From Pseudomonas fluorescens (GTDB taxonomy: Bacteria; Pseudomonadota; Gammaproteobacteria; Pseudomonadales; Pseudomonadaceae): DNA of 64,000 bases. This document shows positions 8,391 to 15,872 of the stretch, piece after piece. The notes under the pieces are model-generated. The model saw only the letters and a program-made list of their open reading frames with translations. It did no database searches and had not been told where the DNA came from. Positions within the stretch are counted from its first letter, which is position 1; each line of letters starts with the position of its first letter. The DNA lies in assembly GCF_004683905.1 (NCBI RefSeq), contig NZ_CP038438.1:5952001-6016000 (forward strand). Direction: 5' to 3'. The translations under genes were made by a program, and so were the position numbers.

Positions 8391-8622
8391 ATAGGTCACC
8401 ACGAATTGGTGATACGGACGTGCAAGTCCGGCGGGAGTCCACATTGGTTATGGCAATTCGCCGAGCGTTTTCCTATGCTCGCGGATCGTTATGGCTGCTG
8501 TGTATGGGAGGCCTTCGGGTCTGCCGGGTGACTCCACCGGTCTTGCACACCTATGCACAGCTGCCACCACTTTCGAAGTGCGAGCGAAACGGTGTCGGCT
8601 CCTGAAACTGGAGTAAGACCGA
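8391..8622 (+). ncRNA. candidate structured leader RNA of the DUF6124 gene
   Basis: The 230 bases before the DUF6124 start hold a dense set of pairings found by reading. They are TCACC/GGTGA at 8396-8400 and 8408-8412; CGGAC-GTGCAA-GTCCG at 8415-8430; a helix around a C(UUCG)G tetraloop at 8506-8525; TGCA/TGCA around 8545-8557; CACTT-TCG-AAGTG at 8568-8580; and CTCC/GGAG at 8599-8602 and 8610-8613, which would cover the ribosome binding site. GGAGTC at 8434-8439 can also pair over a distance with GACTCC at 8530-8535, competing with some local helices. This looks like a cis-regulatory RNA; the class and ligand are unknown. Confidence 0.5.
8450..8605 (+). CDS. possible leader peptide ahead of the DUF6124 gene
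   Basis: An open frame from ATG 8450 (or GTG 8420) encodes about 51 residues, MAIRRAFSYARGSLWLLC and onwards, ending SKCERNGVGS. It has no clear Shine-Dalgarno site. Its stop (TGA, 8603-8605) falls in the loop of the CTCC/GGAG helix that masks the DUF6124 ribosome binding site, so translation through it could open that site. It may equally be chance coding across a structured RNA. Confidence 0.3.
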   Translation: MAIRRAFSYARGSLWLLCMGGLRVCRVTPPVLHTYAQLPPLSKCERNGVGS

Positions 8623-8994
8623 ATGATCAAACCAACACCCAATCCCCCCGAAACCCCAGACATATCGCCCTACGAATCGCTTGAATCCAAGAAATTCCAC
8701 GAAGCCGCCGAACGCGCCCTCGACCACCACTTCAAACCGCGCACCGAATCCCAACCCAAACGTGAAACCGGCCTCTTCAGCCTCACCCCAGGCACCGATG
8801 CCGAAGCCCTGATGGCCAACGCCTCCGAAGACCTCCTGTCCATCAGCGCCATCGCCTGCGACCTCGCCGACGACCTCCACGGCTCCCGCCGCTCGGTAGC
8901 ACTGGCCCTGAGCAGAATGGCGGATGGGGTGCGATTGATGGTGGAAGGGACGCTCGACCATATTGAAGTGCGGAACCTGGCAGCCAAGTCCTAG
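8623..8994 (+). CDS. DUF6124 (formerly DUF3077) family small protein
   Basis: 123 residues. The N-terminal half is polar and Pro-rich. The C-terminal half carries the family core, DLLSISAIACDLADDLHGS then RRSVALALSRMADGVRLMVE, which predicts two amphipathic helices. Function unknown; the family is abundant as small single genes in fluorescent pseudomonads. The start has GGAG 9 bases upstream (8610-8613), within the structured leader. A terminator hairpin follows at 9013-9035. A second, truncated copy of the same core lies at 20129-20299. Confidence 0.85.
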   Translation: MIKPTPNPPETPDISPYESLESKKFHEAAERALDHHFKPRTESQPKRETGLFSLTPGTDAEALMANASEDLLSISAIACDLADDLHGSRRSVALALSRMADGVRLMVEGTLDHIEVRNLAAKS

Positions 8995-9012
8995 CGAAAT
9001 TTGCGGATGAAA

Positions 9013-9035
9013 AAAGGGGACGTTAAGTCCCCTTT
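9013..9035 (+). terminator. rho-independent terminator after the DUF6124 gene
   Basis: AAAGGGGAC, loop GTTAA, GTCCCCTTT: a 9-bp perfect stem flanked by an A-run and a T-run. A nearly identical hairpin with the same left flank recurs at 10036-10058. Confidence 0.8.
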
Positions 9036-9108
9036 CTGCACCTATCGGTAAAAAATCCAGACACAAAAAAACTGCCAATCAGGCAGCTTTTTCGAGAATC
9101 CGAAACCT

Positions 9109-9270
9109 TCAGCCGGCCAGTCGACCGACAGGCTCGAAATCACTGCCTTTGGACAGTGCGACATCCAGAAAGCGGCTGTGCTTACCGGAACGTTTGGCCA
9201 AAACCTCACGAGCTTCGGCCTGGAACCGGGCAGCCATCATAGGCTTGGGTTCATGTTTGGACTTTTTCAT
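9109..9270 (-). CDS. 53-residue hypothetical protein downstream of a GNAT-like gene
   Basis: MKKSKHEPKPMMAARFQAEA is the N-terminus; the protein is basic and mostly helical in character, ending SDFEPVGRLAG. The ATG at 9270 has GAGAGG about 6 bases upstream. It lies 37 bases downstream of the GNAT-like gene on the same strand, so the two are probably one transcript. A longer in-frame start would run into that gene and is unlikely. I do not recognise the family. The two-gene arrangement is reminiscent of small-partner/acetyltransferase modules, but this is only an analogy. Confidence 0.65.
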   Translation of the reverse strand: MKKSKHEPKPMMAARFQAEAREVLAKRSGKHSRFLDVALSKGSDFEPVGRLAG

Positions 9271-9307
9271 GGAAACCTCTCGGGTCTCGAAATTTGACTG
9301 GATAGTA

Positions 9308-9847
9308 TTACCGCTCAACCCCAATAACAAGCCGGCCCGTCGGATCAAAGCCAAACCCTAAACTCTCATACAACGGTATAGCAGCGGCGGCTGGTTCTTG
9401 AACTTCAATTTCCGTACAACCTATTAAGATCGCGTAGTTTTCAATCGCGGTTAGCGCCAAAGCAGCCACGGTGCCTCGCAACGGATGAGATCTGTCCGGC
9501 TTGCCCTCCAGAATCACAATCTTGATGCACAGCTTGCTCTTGCGAGGTGAGGCATAACACAACCCACATAATTCCCGGTCGAACCAAAGCGAGACATCAA
9601 AGCCTCGGATGTCAGCCTGCTTCCATTGATGCACGTCATGCCATGGGTATAGCGTAGCCTCATCCCCCCACAGATCGGCGGCTTCAATGGCAGCAAGAGT
9701 AATGGGCTCATATCGAATTTGAGTTGTATCAATACCTCTGGTTATGAGGTTCTGGTTCTCGCGCGCCAGGGCTTCCGCTGCCTTACGCGCCTCAGATCTC
9801 CAGATCTGGTAGCGATACCCGTTCCCTCGACTCTTGGACATGGACAA
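9308..9847 (-). CDS. GNAT-like N-acetyltransferase-domain protein
   Basis: 179 residues. After a charged helical N-terminus (residues 1-45) comes a GNAT-like fold: VSLWFDRELCGLCYASPR (beta strands with the central substrate side), then HPLRGTVAALALTAIENYAI and the C-terminal AAAIPLYESLGFGFDP, the hallmark ending of GNAT enzymes (PLYESLGF). The acetyl-CoA loop (Q/RxxGxG/A) is not clearly conserved, so catalysis is uncertain. The gene and its 53-residue neighbour are bracketed by two near-identical terminator boxes. Confidence 0.75.
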   Translation of the reverse strand: MSMSKSRGNGYRYQIWRSEARKAAEALARENQNLITRGIDTTQIRYEPITLAAIEAADLWGDEATLYPWHDVHQWKQADIRGFDVSLWFDRELCGLCYASPRKSKLCIKIVILEGKPDRSHPLRGTVAALALTAIENYAILIGCTEIEVQEPAAAAIPLYESLGFGFDPTGRLVIGVER

Positions 9848-10035
9848 CCACTGGCAATTTTCAAGGTCGAGAGAGTAACGGCGTTTGAAAGCTTTTGAAC
9901 ATCAACAGAAATACCCTGACATTGATTATCTGGTCCGAGCAATCCGCGGCCCTTTAGCCTCAGCCCACTTACGCCATCGTTCATCGGCAGGACGGGTGAG
10001 ATTGGTTACGCCGTAACGAGATTTGTGGATGTAAA

Positions 10036-10058
10036 AAAGGGGACGTTAGGTCCCCTTT
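10036..10058. terminator. terminator hairpin, near copy of the one at 9013
   Basis: AAAGGGGAC, loop GTTAG, GTCCCCTTT. The left flank GATTTGTGGATGT resembles AATTTGCGGATGA at the first copy. It lies just behind the minus-strand gene ending at 10069 and can serve it, as the reverse strand ends in a T-run. Confidence 0.7.
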
Positions 10059-10068
10059 CTTCAAGACT

Positions 10069-10509
10069 TTATCCCCACTGACAACCCGTCTCTGGGGAGG
10101 CCTCGATGCTGAAGTCTTCATCGAACGAATACTGTTTTCCGGATTTGTAATTCGTGTAACGCATTGAGTTCACCCGAGCGCCTTGCGTTGCAATGACATA
10201 CTGCCCTGTCACTGCACCGTCTGAAACTTCCACCCAAGTCGTCGTGAATTCGTAGGGGCCGTCCTCCGTCATGACGTATTCTTCGGTTCGGTGATGAACC
10301 AGAGCAATGGCGTTCTTCGACTTGCTATACCTGACACTTGCGCCGCTCCATTTGGCGGCCGCGTCGTAATAGGTTCTGAATTCAAAATCGATATTTTTGC
10401 CTTCCAGCGAGCGGAAGCACCTTACCTGTGTAGAAACTTCACTGTGCGCAGCCAGTGGCATTAGAAGAAGCACAGAAATAAACGCAGGCAAAAATTTCAA
10501 ACCGAACAT
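10069..10509 (-). CDS. exported hypothetical protein
   Basis: 146 residues from the ATG at 10509. The signal peptide is MFGLKFLPAFISVLLLMPLA with cleavage near AHSE. An in-frame ATG 36 bases upstream would add 12 residues but places them before a complete signal peptide. The mature part contains two Cys (about residues 30 and 144) and repeated Tyr-rich beta segments (YDAAAKWSGASVRYSKS, RYTNYKSGKQYSFDED). No family recognised. It precedes, in transcription terms follows, a run of other exported proteins on the same strand and may share their transcript. Confidence 0.7.
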   Translation of the reverse strand: MFGLKFLPAFISVLLLMPLAAHSEVSTQVRCFRSLEGKNIDFEFRTYYDAAAKWSGASVRYSKSKNAIALVHHRTEEYVMTEDGPYEFTTTWVEVSDGAVTGQYVIATQGARVNSMRYTNYKSGKQYSFDEDFSIEASPETGCQWG

Positions 10510-10569
10510 TCCTTTAGCGGTTTCATGAGGTATCAGAAAACACATCTACAGCAACTCAACGAGCGTTGA

Positions 10570-11649
10570 TCACGCCTCGGGCGCCAAAGCGCGGCGCTCA
10601 CCCACCCTCGCCGGGATCTTCGAAGCCTTCCCCGCTTCAGACATTCGCGATGAGTATTGCTTGTATGCCGCCACCGCCCGCTCTTTATCGTTCAGGGCCC
10701 AATAACTGTCAGCGAGATTCAGATAAGCAACCGTCCTGTTTGGGTGGTTGGCAATCACTGCATTGAGCAACTCAATCGACTCAGCGTAGTAATCCGCCTC
10801 GCCCAGTAAAAACCCAAGGTCGTTGGACCAGCCGGGACGCTGCGGGTAGTAGTACTTTGCGACGATATAGCTTTCCGGGGGACAAGTGTCATGCGAGCCG
10901 CCGCCCATCAACGCGTAGCTCATCGTATCCTTGAAGGAAGAGTCATCACCCTTTCGGTAGGCTGCCAGCGCCATATCCAGCAAATCAGCCGAATCGACGG
11001 TCATCAATTTCTTTCTCACGCCCTTAATACTGCCAGTACGAGCAACCTGCAGCTTCTGCAGCGCTTCACGCCCATCGAAAGAAGCGAGAGTGATGGGGCC
11101 CAATGTCTGCACCGGCAACTCCACTACGCTGACAAGCGACCGGTCACAGGAGTCGTTGTTCGCCACTTCCAGGAGAGCTTTCAGCTCAAACTGCTTTGAA
11201 CCTCTGTTGAAGGCGAACAACAGGTTGAAGTTATAAACCGCGTTATCTTCTTCGCTGGTTACTAGCGCGATGTAATCCCCAGCCTCAACGAACGGCTGCT
11301 TGACCACAGCTTCCTCAGCCTGTGGATCAATGACGGTCATGACGCCAGGGCGACCTTTGAGTACATGGACGCTGAAGACACCCTGAAGCGCAGACGAGTA
11401 CTGACTCTTGATCAGAGGCAGCGCCTTCGACGTATCGAGCAATATGTCCTCATCACGTGCCTGTACCGGCGCAATCAACAACCGGTTAGAGGCCTCGTCC
11501 GCGTCTCCTGCCAGAACGAATATGTTCTGCCGTGATGCATCACCCAGCAAACTCGCAGGAATTTCCTTGAGGACTTGCGGGGTAGAAAATGCGTAGGAAG
11601 TGGATAAAAGCCCAAGGCTCAACACGATAAAGCGGAAGAACATATTCAC
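10570..11649 (-). CDS. exported TPR-containing hypothetical protein (paralogue A)
   Basis: 359 residues. The GTG at 11649 overlaps the stop of the upstream gene by four bases (GTGA) and has AGGGA 8 bases upstream; an ATG two codons later is the alternative. The signal peptide is FFRFIVLSLGLLSTSYAFS. The C-terminal 80 residues are TPR-like: SNDLGFLLGEADYYAESIEL, then TVAYLNLADSYWALNDKERA and AAYKQYSSRMSEAGK. The same C-terminal layout occurs in the next gene, so the two look like tandem paralogues. Role unknown; probably periplasmic. Confidence 0.75.
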   Translation of the reverse strand: MNMFFRFIVLSLGLLSTSYAFSTPQVLKEIPASLLGDASRQNIFVLAGDADEASNRLLIAPVQARDEDILLDTSKALPLIKSQYSSALQGVFSVHVLKGRPGVMTVIDPQAEEAVVKQPFVEAGDYIALVTSEEDNAVYNFNLLFAFNRGSKQFELKALLEVANNDSCDRSLVSVVELPVQTLGPITLASFDGREALQKLQVARTGSIKGVRKKLMTVDSADLLDMALAAYRKGDDSSFKDTMSYALMGGGSHDTCPPESYIVAKYYYPQRPGWSNDLGFLLGEADYYAESIELLNAVIANHPNRTVAYLNLADSYWALNDKERAVAAYKQYSSRMSEAGKASKIPARVGERRALAPEA

Positions 11650-12494
11650 TGTTTCATTCCCTGAATTTCAGATCGCTCAACGACGCGTTGCGAAATCTTC
11701 TGCGCTTTGCCGGCGGCACTCATCGCGTCGCGGTACTCGCGGTAATACCGCTGCGCTTCCTCTTGCCGATCAAGTCGCCACAGCGAATCAGCCATGTTCA
11801 GCATCAGCACTGTGCGTTTGCCGACAGCTTCAACGCCTCGATAAAACTTCATTGCCAACTCATCGTTACCGCCCTCGGCCAGATAAAAACCGAGGTCGTT
11901 GTAAGCCTGAACATTTTGCGCCGGGGGATGACACGCCATATAGGATTCCGGGCTTAAAAAGCTCAGGCTCCATTCGATGGACTCTGCTCGGGACTGCGCA
12001 GGCTTAATACTCGAAGAATTTTTCAGAAGGTCCTTTGGTGGCTTAGTCTCCAAGACAGGATTGAGTACCCCGCCCTCTTCAGAAACCCATTGATTACCCA
12101 CCCATTTACCCTCACAAAACCGTTCGTAAGTCTCAGCAAGTACGCAACCGGTTTCCATCGAGATCACATCGCAATGTCCCTGTGATGTCGCTATTTCCTC
12201 GCCGTTCTCACCTATGACAACGCCGTACTCCACCGCAGTCGCCAGTAGAAATTTTTTGTCAGGGCTGAGCCACTCGGGATAGGCCTGAGCACCAATGCCG
12301 GCATGGAACAAGGGGAACGTTTGTCCATTCGCGGTGAACCAGGCGGTCGTAGATTCCACGACGGGCGTTGTCCATTTTTTTGCCTGGAACGTAACGGTGT
12401 TTCCGGCGGCTCCCACTATTGGCGGGTCAACGGCAAAGACATTGGCAGCGCTGAACAAACTGCCGATCATCAACACCCACTTAAGGCTGGCCAT
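11646..12494 (-). CDS. exported TPR-containing hypothetical protein (paralogue B)
   Basis: 282 residues, ATG at 12494 with AAGGA 6 bases upstream. The signal peptide is MASLKWVLMIGSLFSAANVFA. The C-terminus has a TPR-like region (YNDLGFYLAEGGNDELAMKF, then VLMLNMADSLWRLDRQEEAQ, then YYREYRDAMSAAGKAQKI) that aligns by eye with the end of the neighbouring gene. The middle carries paired Cys (HCDVISMETGCVLAE and FCEGKW), compatible with a disulfide-bonded periplasmic domain. Overlaps the next gene by four bases. Confidence 0.75.
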   Translation of the reverse strand: MASLKWVLMIGSLFSAANVFAVDPPIVGAAGNTVTFQAKKWTTPVVESTTAWFTANGQTFPLFHAGIGAQAYPEWLSPDKKFLLATAVEYGVVIGENGEEIATSQGHCDVISMETGCVLAETYERFCEGKWVGNQWVSEEGGVLNPVLETKPPKDLLKNSSSIKPAQSRAESIEWSLSFLSPESYMACHPPAQNVQAYNDLGFYLAEGGNDELAMKFYRGVEAVGKRTVLMLNMADSLWRLDRQEEAQRYYREYRDAMSAAGKAQKISQRVVERSEIQGMKQ

Positions 12495-12512
12495 AGCTAA
12501 TCCTTTTCGCCG

Positions 12513-12884
12513 TTAGCCGGCCTTTTGTTTTGTCAGGCACTTTGCATAGCCGTCCGCAAACTTGGCATCGAATGACAATGCCACTGGCTCCTCCAACTCC
12601 GCCGAGCTATTGAGCAATACACGGGTAGCCGGGGTGTATTTGATCCAGCCAATCGTGCCGGTGCCGTCGGTGTCGAAAAACAGCTGAGCGCGCACTACTT
12701 CACCGTCGTCCTCATCGATCAGCAAATTGACCTTGTCCTTGCCGACATAACGAAACGGAAAATCGCTGCTCCTGACAAGCTCAGTAAGGTAGCCGTAGCA
12801 ACTCCCTTCGCTGGCAGTCGCGGTCAGTGAATGAGGTAATAGCGAAAGCGCAATCAGCACAGGCCGAATGAAAAACCGGTTCAT
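12513..12884 (-). CDS. exported hypothetical protein
   Basis: 123 residues from the ATG at 12884, chosen because GGAG lies 7 bases upstream; an in-frame ATG five codons earlier overlaps that site. The signal peptide is MNRFFIRPVLIALSLLPHSL with cleavage near TATAS. The mature domain is about 100 residues with two Cys (GSCYGY near the N-terminus, YAKCLTK at the end). It starts 4 bases after the stop of the gene upstream and probably shares its transcript. No family recognised. Confidence 0.7.
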   Translation of the reverse strand: MNRFFIRPVLIALSLLPHSLTATASEGSCYGYLTELVRSSDFPFRYVGKDKVNLLIDEDDGEVVRAQLFFDTDGTGTIGWIKYTPATRVLLNSSAELEEPVALSFDAKFADGYAKCLTKQKAG

Positions 12885-12888
12885 CCAC

Positions 12889-13416
12889 TCACTCCTCATC
12901 CATCGGCGGCGATTCCACGTCGGTCATGCTCAGCAGCCGAAACTCATTGTTCACAAACTCGTAGTAACGATCCCGATTACCACTTTCCAACGCATTCCCC
13001 TGCGCATCTTCTTCGCCGTCGAGCGTGATGCCGGAGACGATGATCAAGCGGCTATCTGGCTGGTAAACCATGCCAAAAGTGCTGCCGTCGTAAGCATTCG
13101 GCAGACCGCCAACTACTTCACCGGTCTGGGCGTCCAGCACTTCGCCGCAAATGGCGCTACCGCCACAGCCGAGCCTGTGCAGGATGTAATGGCCGGCGAA
13201 GTTGACCTTGCCTTTCAGGGCTTGTGCCCGCGCTTGGTCCATCATTGGGCTGCTGTTTTCTTGCGGCACCAGATTATGGTTGGGGCCGTTGAAAACTGGC
13301 GTGACGGTGTAATCCTTGAAGGTTGGATCTGCAGCGAAGGCCATGGCGGTTGAAATTGCCAAGAGACAGCCCGCTAACAGTGACAGCCAGTTCATACGCA
13401 ACAACCGTCGTTTCAC
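12889..13416 (-). CDS. exported hypothetical protein with Cys-rich motif
   Basis: 175 residues. The GTG start overlaps the stop of the dikinase fusion gene (GTGA) and has GAAGG about 7 bases upstream. The signal peptide is MNWLSLLAGCLLAISTAMAF with a basic extension before it. The mature part has a Gly/Cys motif (ILHRLGCGGSAICGEVLDAQTGEVVGGLP, given here as one region, about residues 76-104) and a beta-rich body reminiscent of periplasmic propeller-like or LprI-neighbour proteins; I cannot name a family. The acidic tail ends SPPMDEE. Confidence 0.7.
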   Translation of the reverse strand: MKRRLLRMNWLSLLAGCLLAISTAMAFAADPTFKDYTVTPVFNGPNHNLVPQENSSPMMDQARAQALKGKVNFAGHYILHRLGCGGSAICGEVLDAQTGEVVGGLPNAYDGSTFGMVYQPDSRLIIVSGITLDGEEDAQGNALESGNRDRYYEFVNNEFRLLSMTDVESPPMDEE

Positions 13417-15863
13417 TTCGTATCCTTCGAATTCATCAATTCCAGTTCACCATCCCGATACAACACCTCACACCCCAACCACGCCGGATCCACCTGCGGC
13501 ATCACCGCCGACGGCTTGCGCAACTCGCGCAACAACGTCGAACCATGGGACAACCGCCCGCCCATACGCGCAATCACCGCTCGTGCTGCTTGATAGTGCG
13601 CATGCCGCCCCGGATCTAGGGTGTCTTCCAACAAAATGTCCACGCCGAGAATGCCTTGCACTTGCCCCGGATAAATCATGAAACCGGTGGCCTGCTCCGC
13701 ACCTTCGCGACCGTCCTGCCAGAAGCTGCCGTCGCGGGTGCGCACGTCGGGATGCGGCGCGAACCAATGTTCGCGATCCGCCATGGGCATGGCGTGGTGA
13801 AGACGGAAGAAGATGCGCATCAGGTTGTCGCGGTACCACTCGCGTACTTGCAGGTAGTAGCCGCGCAGGCCCGGCAGGCCGGTCGAATGCGCGAGGCGGA
13901 TCAGCCCGGACCATTGCGGGAATGGCTGTAGCGGCAGTTCGCTCGACGCGGGTCGCGGGGTGGCCGGGTCGGTCTCCCACGGCAATCGATGCGGACTGTT
14001 TTCCAGATTGTCGTACGCGGTCGGCGGGCGGCCCAGCCAGTCGCCGCCACTGCTGGCCAGCGCCGTGGCGATGCACAGATTGCCTTGCACCACGAACACG
14101 TAGAACCGGGTGAACCAGTCCGCGAGTTGTTGGCCATTGGCACTTTGGGCGACCAGTTCGGCCAGCTCCCGATCGAAGCGCTGCAAACCGTTTTCAAGGT
14201 TCAGCAAATGCCCGCGAGCCTTGCGTTGCATACGCAAAAACAATGGCAACGAACGCAGTATCTTCAGCGGTTGCCATGGCAGATGTGGTGTCGCGCCACC
14301 GACTTCACCAGCGTAGTTACTCGCGCTGATGCCCCAGTCGGCCAACCGGGCGAGAAACAGATCGTTGTTGATGTAGGACGCGCCGCCGAACACAGCAGTG
14401 AACGGCTCGTTGTCCTGTAACACTCGCGCATCCCAGCGCGCCATGATCGCCGGGATACTCGCAGCGGCTCGGCGCTGGGCGTACTCGACCAGCACGCTCG
14501 GTTGCGGCGGCAGGATCTCGGCGATGTTCGCGGCGGTGAGGTGCCGGCGCCAGCCGTAATCGCTGATCGGCCGGTATTGCAGCAGCCAGAGTTGCGAGCC
14601 GTCCCAGGCCCATTCGACGTCGCCGGGCACGTAGTGGAACACGCGCAACACGTCTTGCAGAAAGCGCCACAGCAGGTCTTCGGTCAAGCCGTGGGACGGC
14701 GTGAACGTGCCGCTGCGCCACGCATCGCCGAGTCGCGAAAGCGTTGCTCGTGAGGGGCTGACGTGACCGTCGGCCAACGATTCGAGATGACCTTCAACCC
14801 ATTCCAGTTCTACCGAGAGATGGCGCACGAACGAGATCCCGGAAACTACGGGGGTGATGAAGCGCTGCACCACCACTTCTTCGACGCCTTCGGCCGTCAG
14901 TTCGGCGATGCGTTTCGACACATTGGCGGTCGGCTCGCGCAGATAGGTTGTGCTCAAACCGGCATTTGCCGAATCGGCCTGATCCTCGCCATAACTGGAG
15001 GAGCGCACCGCCCAGGTCACGTCGGGTTGGGCAGCGAGAAATGCTGGCAGACGCGGATCATTGCAATCGTTGAGCGTCAGCGCCGCCGGCACCGCTTGCC
15101 GCGCCAGTTCAGCCAGGCGCAAACGCCCGCCCTTGGTGTGCGCAACAAACCCGCGCTCGCCCGACTCCAGCCATTGCGCGAACTGCGCGGGCGAGTCGAT
15201 CCACGGGTAATGGCCCCAACCGGGTTTGAGGCTGATAGTCAGATCAGCGCGAGCGAGAATCGCCGACCACGCCGCCGCTTGCTCGATGCCGAGCACAGCG
15301 TCCTGATCGCCCCAGACCAGCTCGACCGGATCGGTGATCCACTCCAGCAATGGCAGCGCGGTGTCGGCACGGATCAGATCCCAGTGCGGCACAAACGCAC
15401 GGCAGCGCGCATAACCGGCGCCCATGCGCTGGTACTGCGCGGGCGTCCAGGTCTGGTTGGAGAACTTGCGGGCGAACAGCGTGGGTTTGTTCGAGAGCAA
15501 CCAGTGAATGGTCTTGCGAATCGGCAGCGGCGACATCAGTGCAGGCAACCGCCGCTGCCACAGAAACGCACCGACCGGCGCCAACAAAACGCTGCGGGAA
15601 AAGTGCCCCGGCCGACGTTGCAACGCATGCAACACCAGCAACGCATTGACCCCGACCGCCATGATCGCGCTGCCCTGCTGTGTCATCGCCAGCAAGGTCT
15701 GCGCGTAGTCCGCCAGATCCTCACAGGGCGGCTGCGGATTGGTGCCGAAACCCGGCAACTCCAGCGGCATGACGTCGTAGCGCTGAAAGTGCGGCAGCGC
15801 GTCATCCCACCAATCGGCGGCGCTGCCGTTGCCGGCCAACAGGTACATCAAGGGCTTGCTCAT
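13413..15863 (-). CDS. alpha/beta-hydrolase fused to a PEP-synthase/rifampicin-phosphotransferase-like dikinase
   Basis: 816 residues. Residues 1 to about 235 have an alpha/beta-hydrolase fold: DWWDDALPHFQRYDVMPLEL opens it, LVWGDQDAV carries the acid and PGWGHYPW the His (218). The nucleophile elbow reads AVGVNALL, with Asn73 where Ser is expected, so esterase activity is doubtful. Residues about 280-470 match the ATP-grasp half of PEP-utilising dikinases (VTWAVRSSSYGED, VVVQRFITPVVSGISF, VEWAWDGSQLWLLQYRPI). The C-terminus has the swivelling phosphohistidine domain, GGRLSHGSTLLREL with His773. A phosphotransferase acting on a small molecule is plausible; the substrate is unknown. Part of an operon with the epimerase gene upstream (9-base gap). 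Confidence 0.8.
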   Translation of the reverse strand: MSKPLMYLLAGNGSAADWWDDALPHFQRYDVMPLELPGFGTNPQPPCEDLADYAQTLLAMTQQGSAIMAVGVNALLVLHALQRRPGHFSRSVLLAPVGAFLWQRRLPALMSPLPIRKTIHWLLSNKPTLFARKFSNQTWTPAQYQRMGAGYARCRAFVPHWDLIRADTALPLLEWITDPVELVWGDQDAVLGIEQAAAWSAILARADLTISLKPGWGHYPWIDSPAQFAQWLESGERGFVAHTKGGRLRLAELARQAVPAALTLNDCNDPRLPAFLAAQPDVTWAVRSSSYGEDQADSANAGLSTTYLREPTANVSKRIAELTAEGVEEVVVQRFITPVVSGISFVRHLSVELEWVEGHLESLADGHVSPSRATLSRLGDAWRSGTFTPSHGLTEDLLWRFLQDVLRVFHYVPGDVEWAWDGSQLWLLQYRPISDYGWRRHLTAANIAEILPPQPSVLVEYAQRRAAASIPAIMARWDARVLQDNEPFTAVFGGASYINNDLFLARLADWGISASNYAGEVGGATPHLPWQPLKILRSLPLFLRMQRKARGHLLNLENGLQRFDRELAELVAQSANGQQLADWFTRFYVFVVQGNLCIATALASSGGDWLGRPPTAYDNLENSPHRLPWETDPATPRPASSELPLQPFPQWSGLIRLAHSTGLPGLRGYYLQVREWYRDNLMRIFFRLHHAMPMADREHWFAPHPDVRTRDGSFWQDGREGAEQATGFMIYPGQVQGILGVDILLEDTLDPGRHAHYQAARAVIARMGGRLSHGSTLLRELRKPSAVMPQVDPAWLGCEVLYRDGELELMNSKDTK

Positions 15864-15872
15864 GAGCGATCC

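Noticed and set aside
9926..10035. Minus-strand fragment reading TNLTRPADERWRKWAEAKGP
   Set aside because: It looks protein-like, perhaps the tail of a lost gene, but is cut by a stop in the terminator hairpin and too short to assign.
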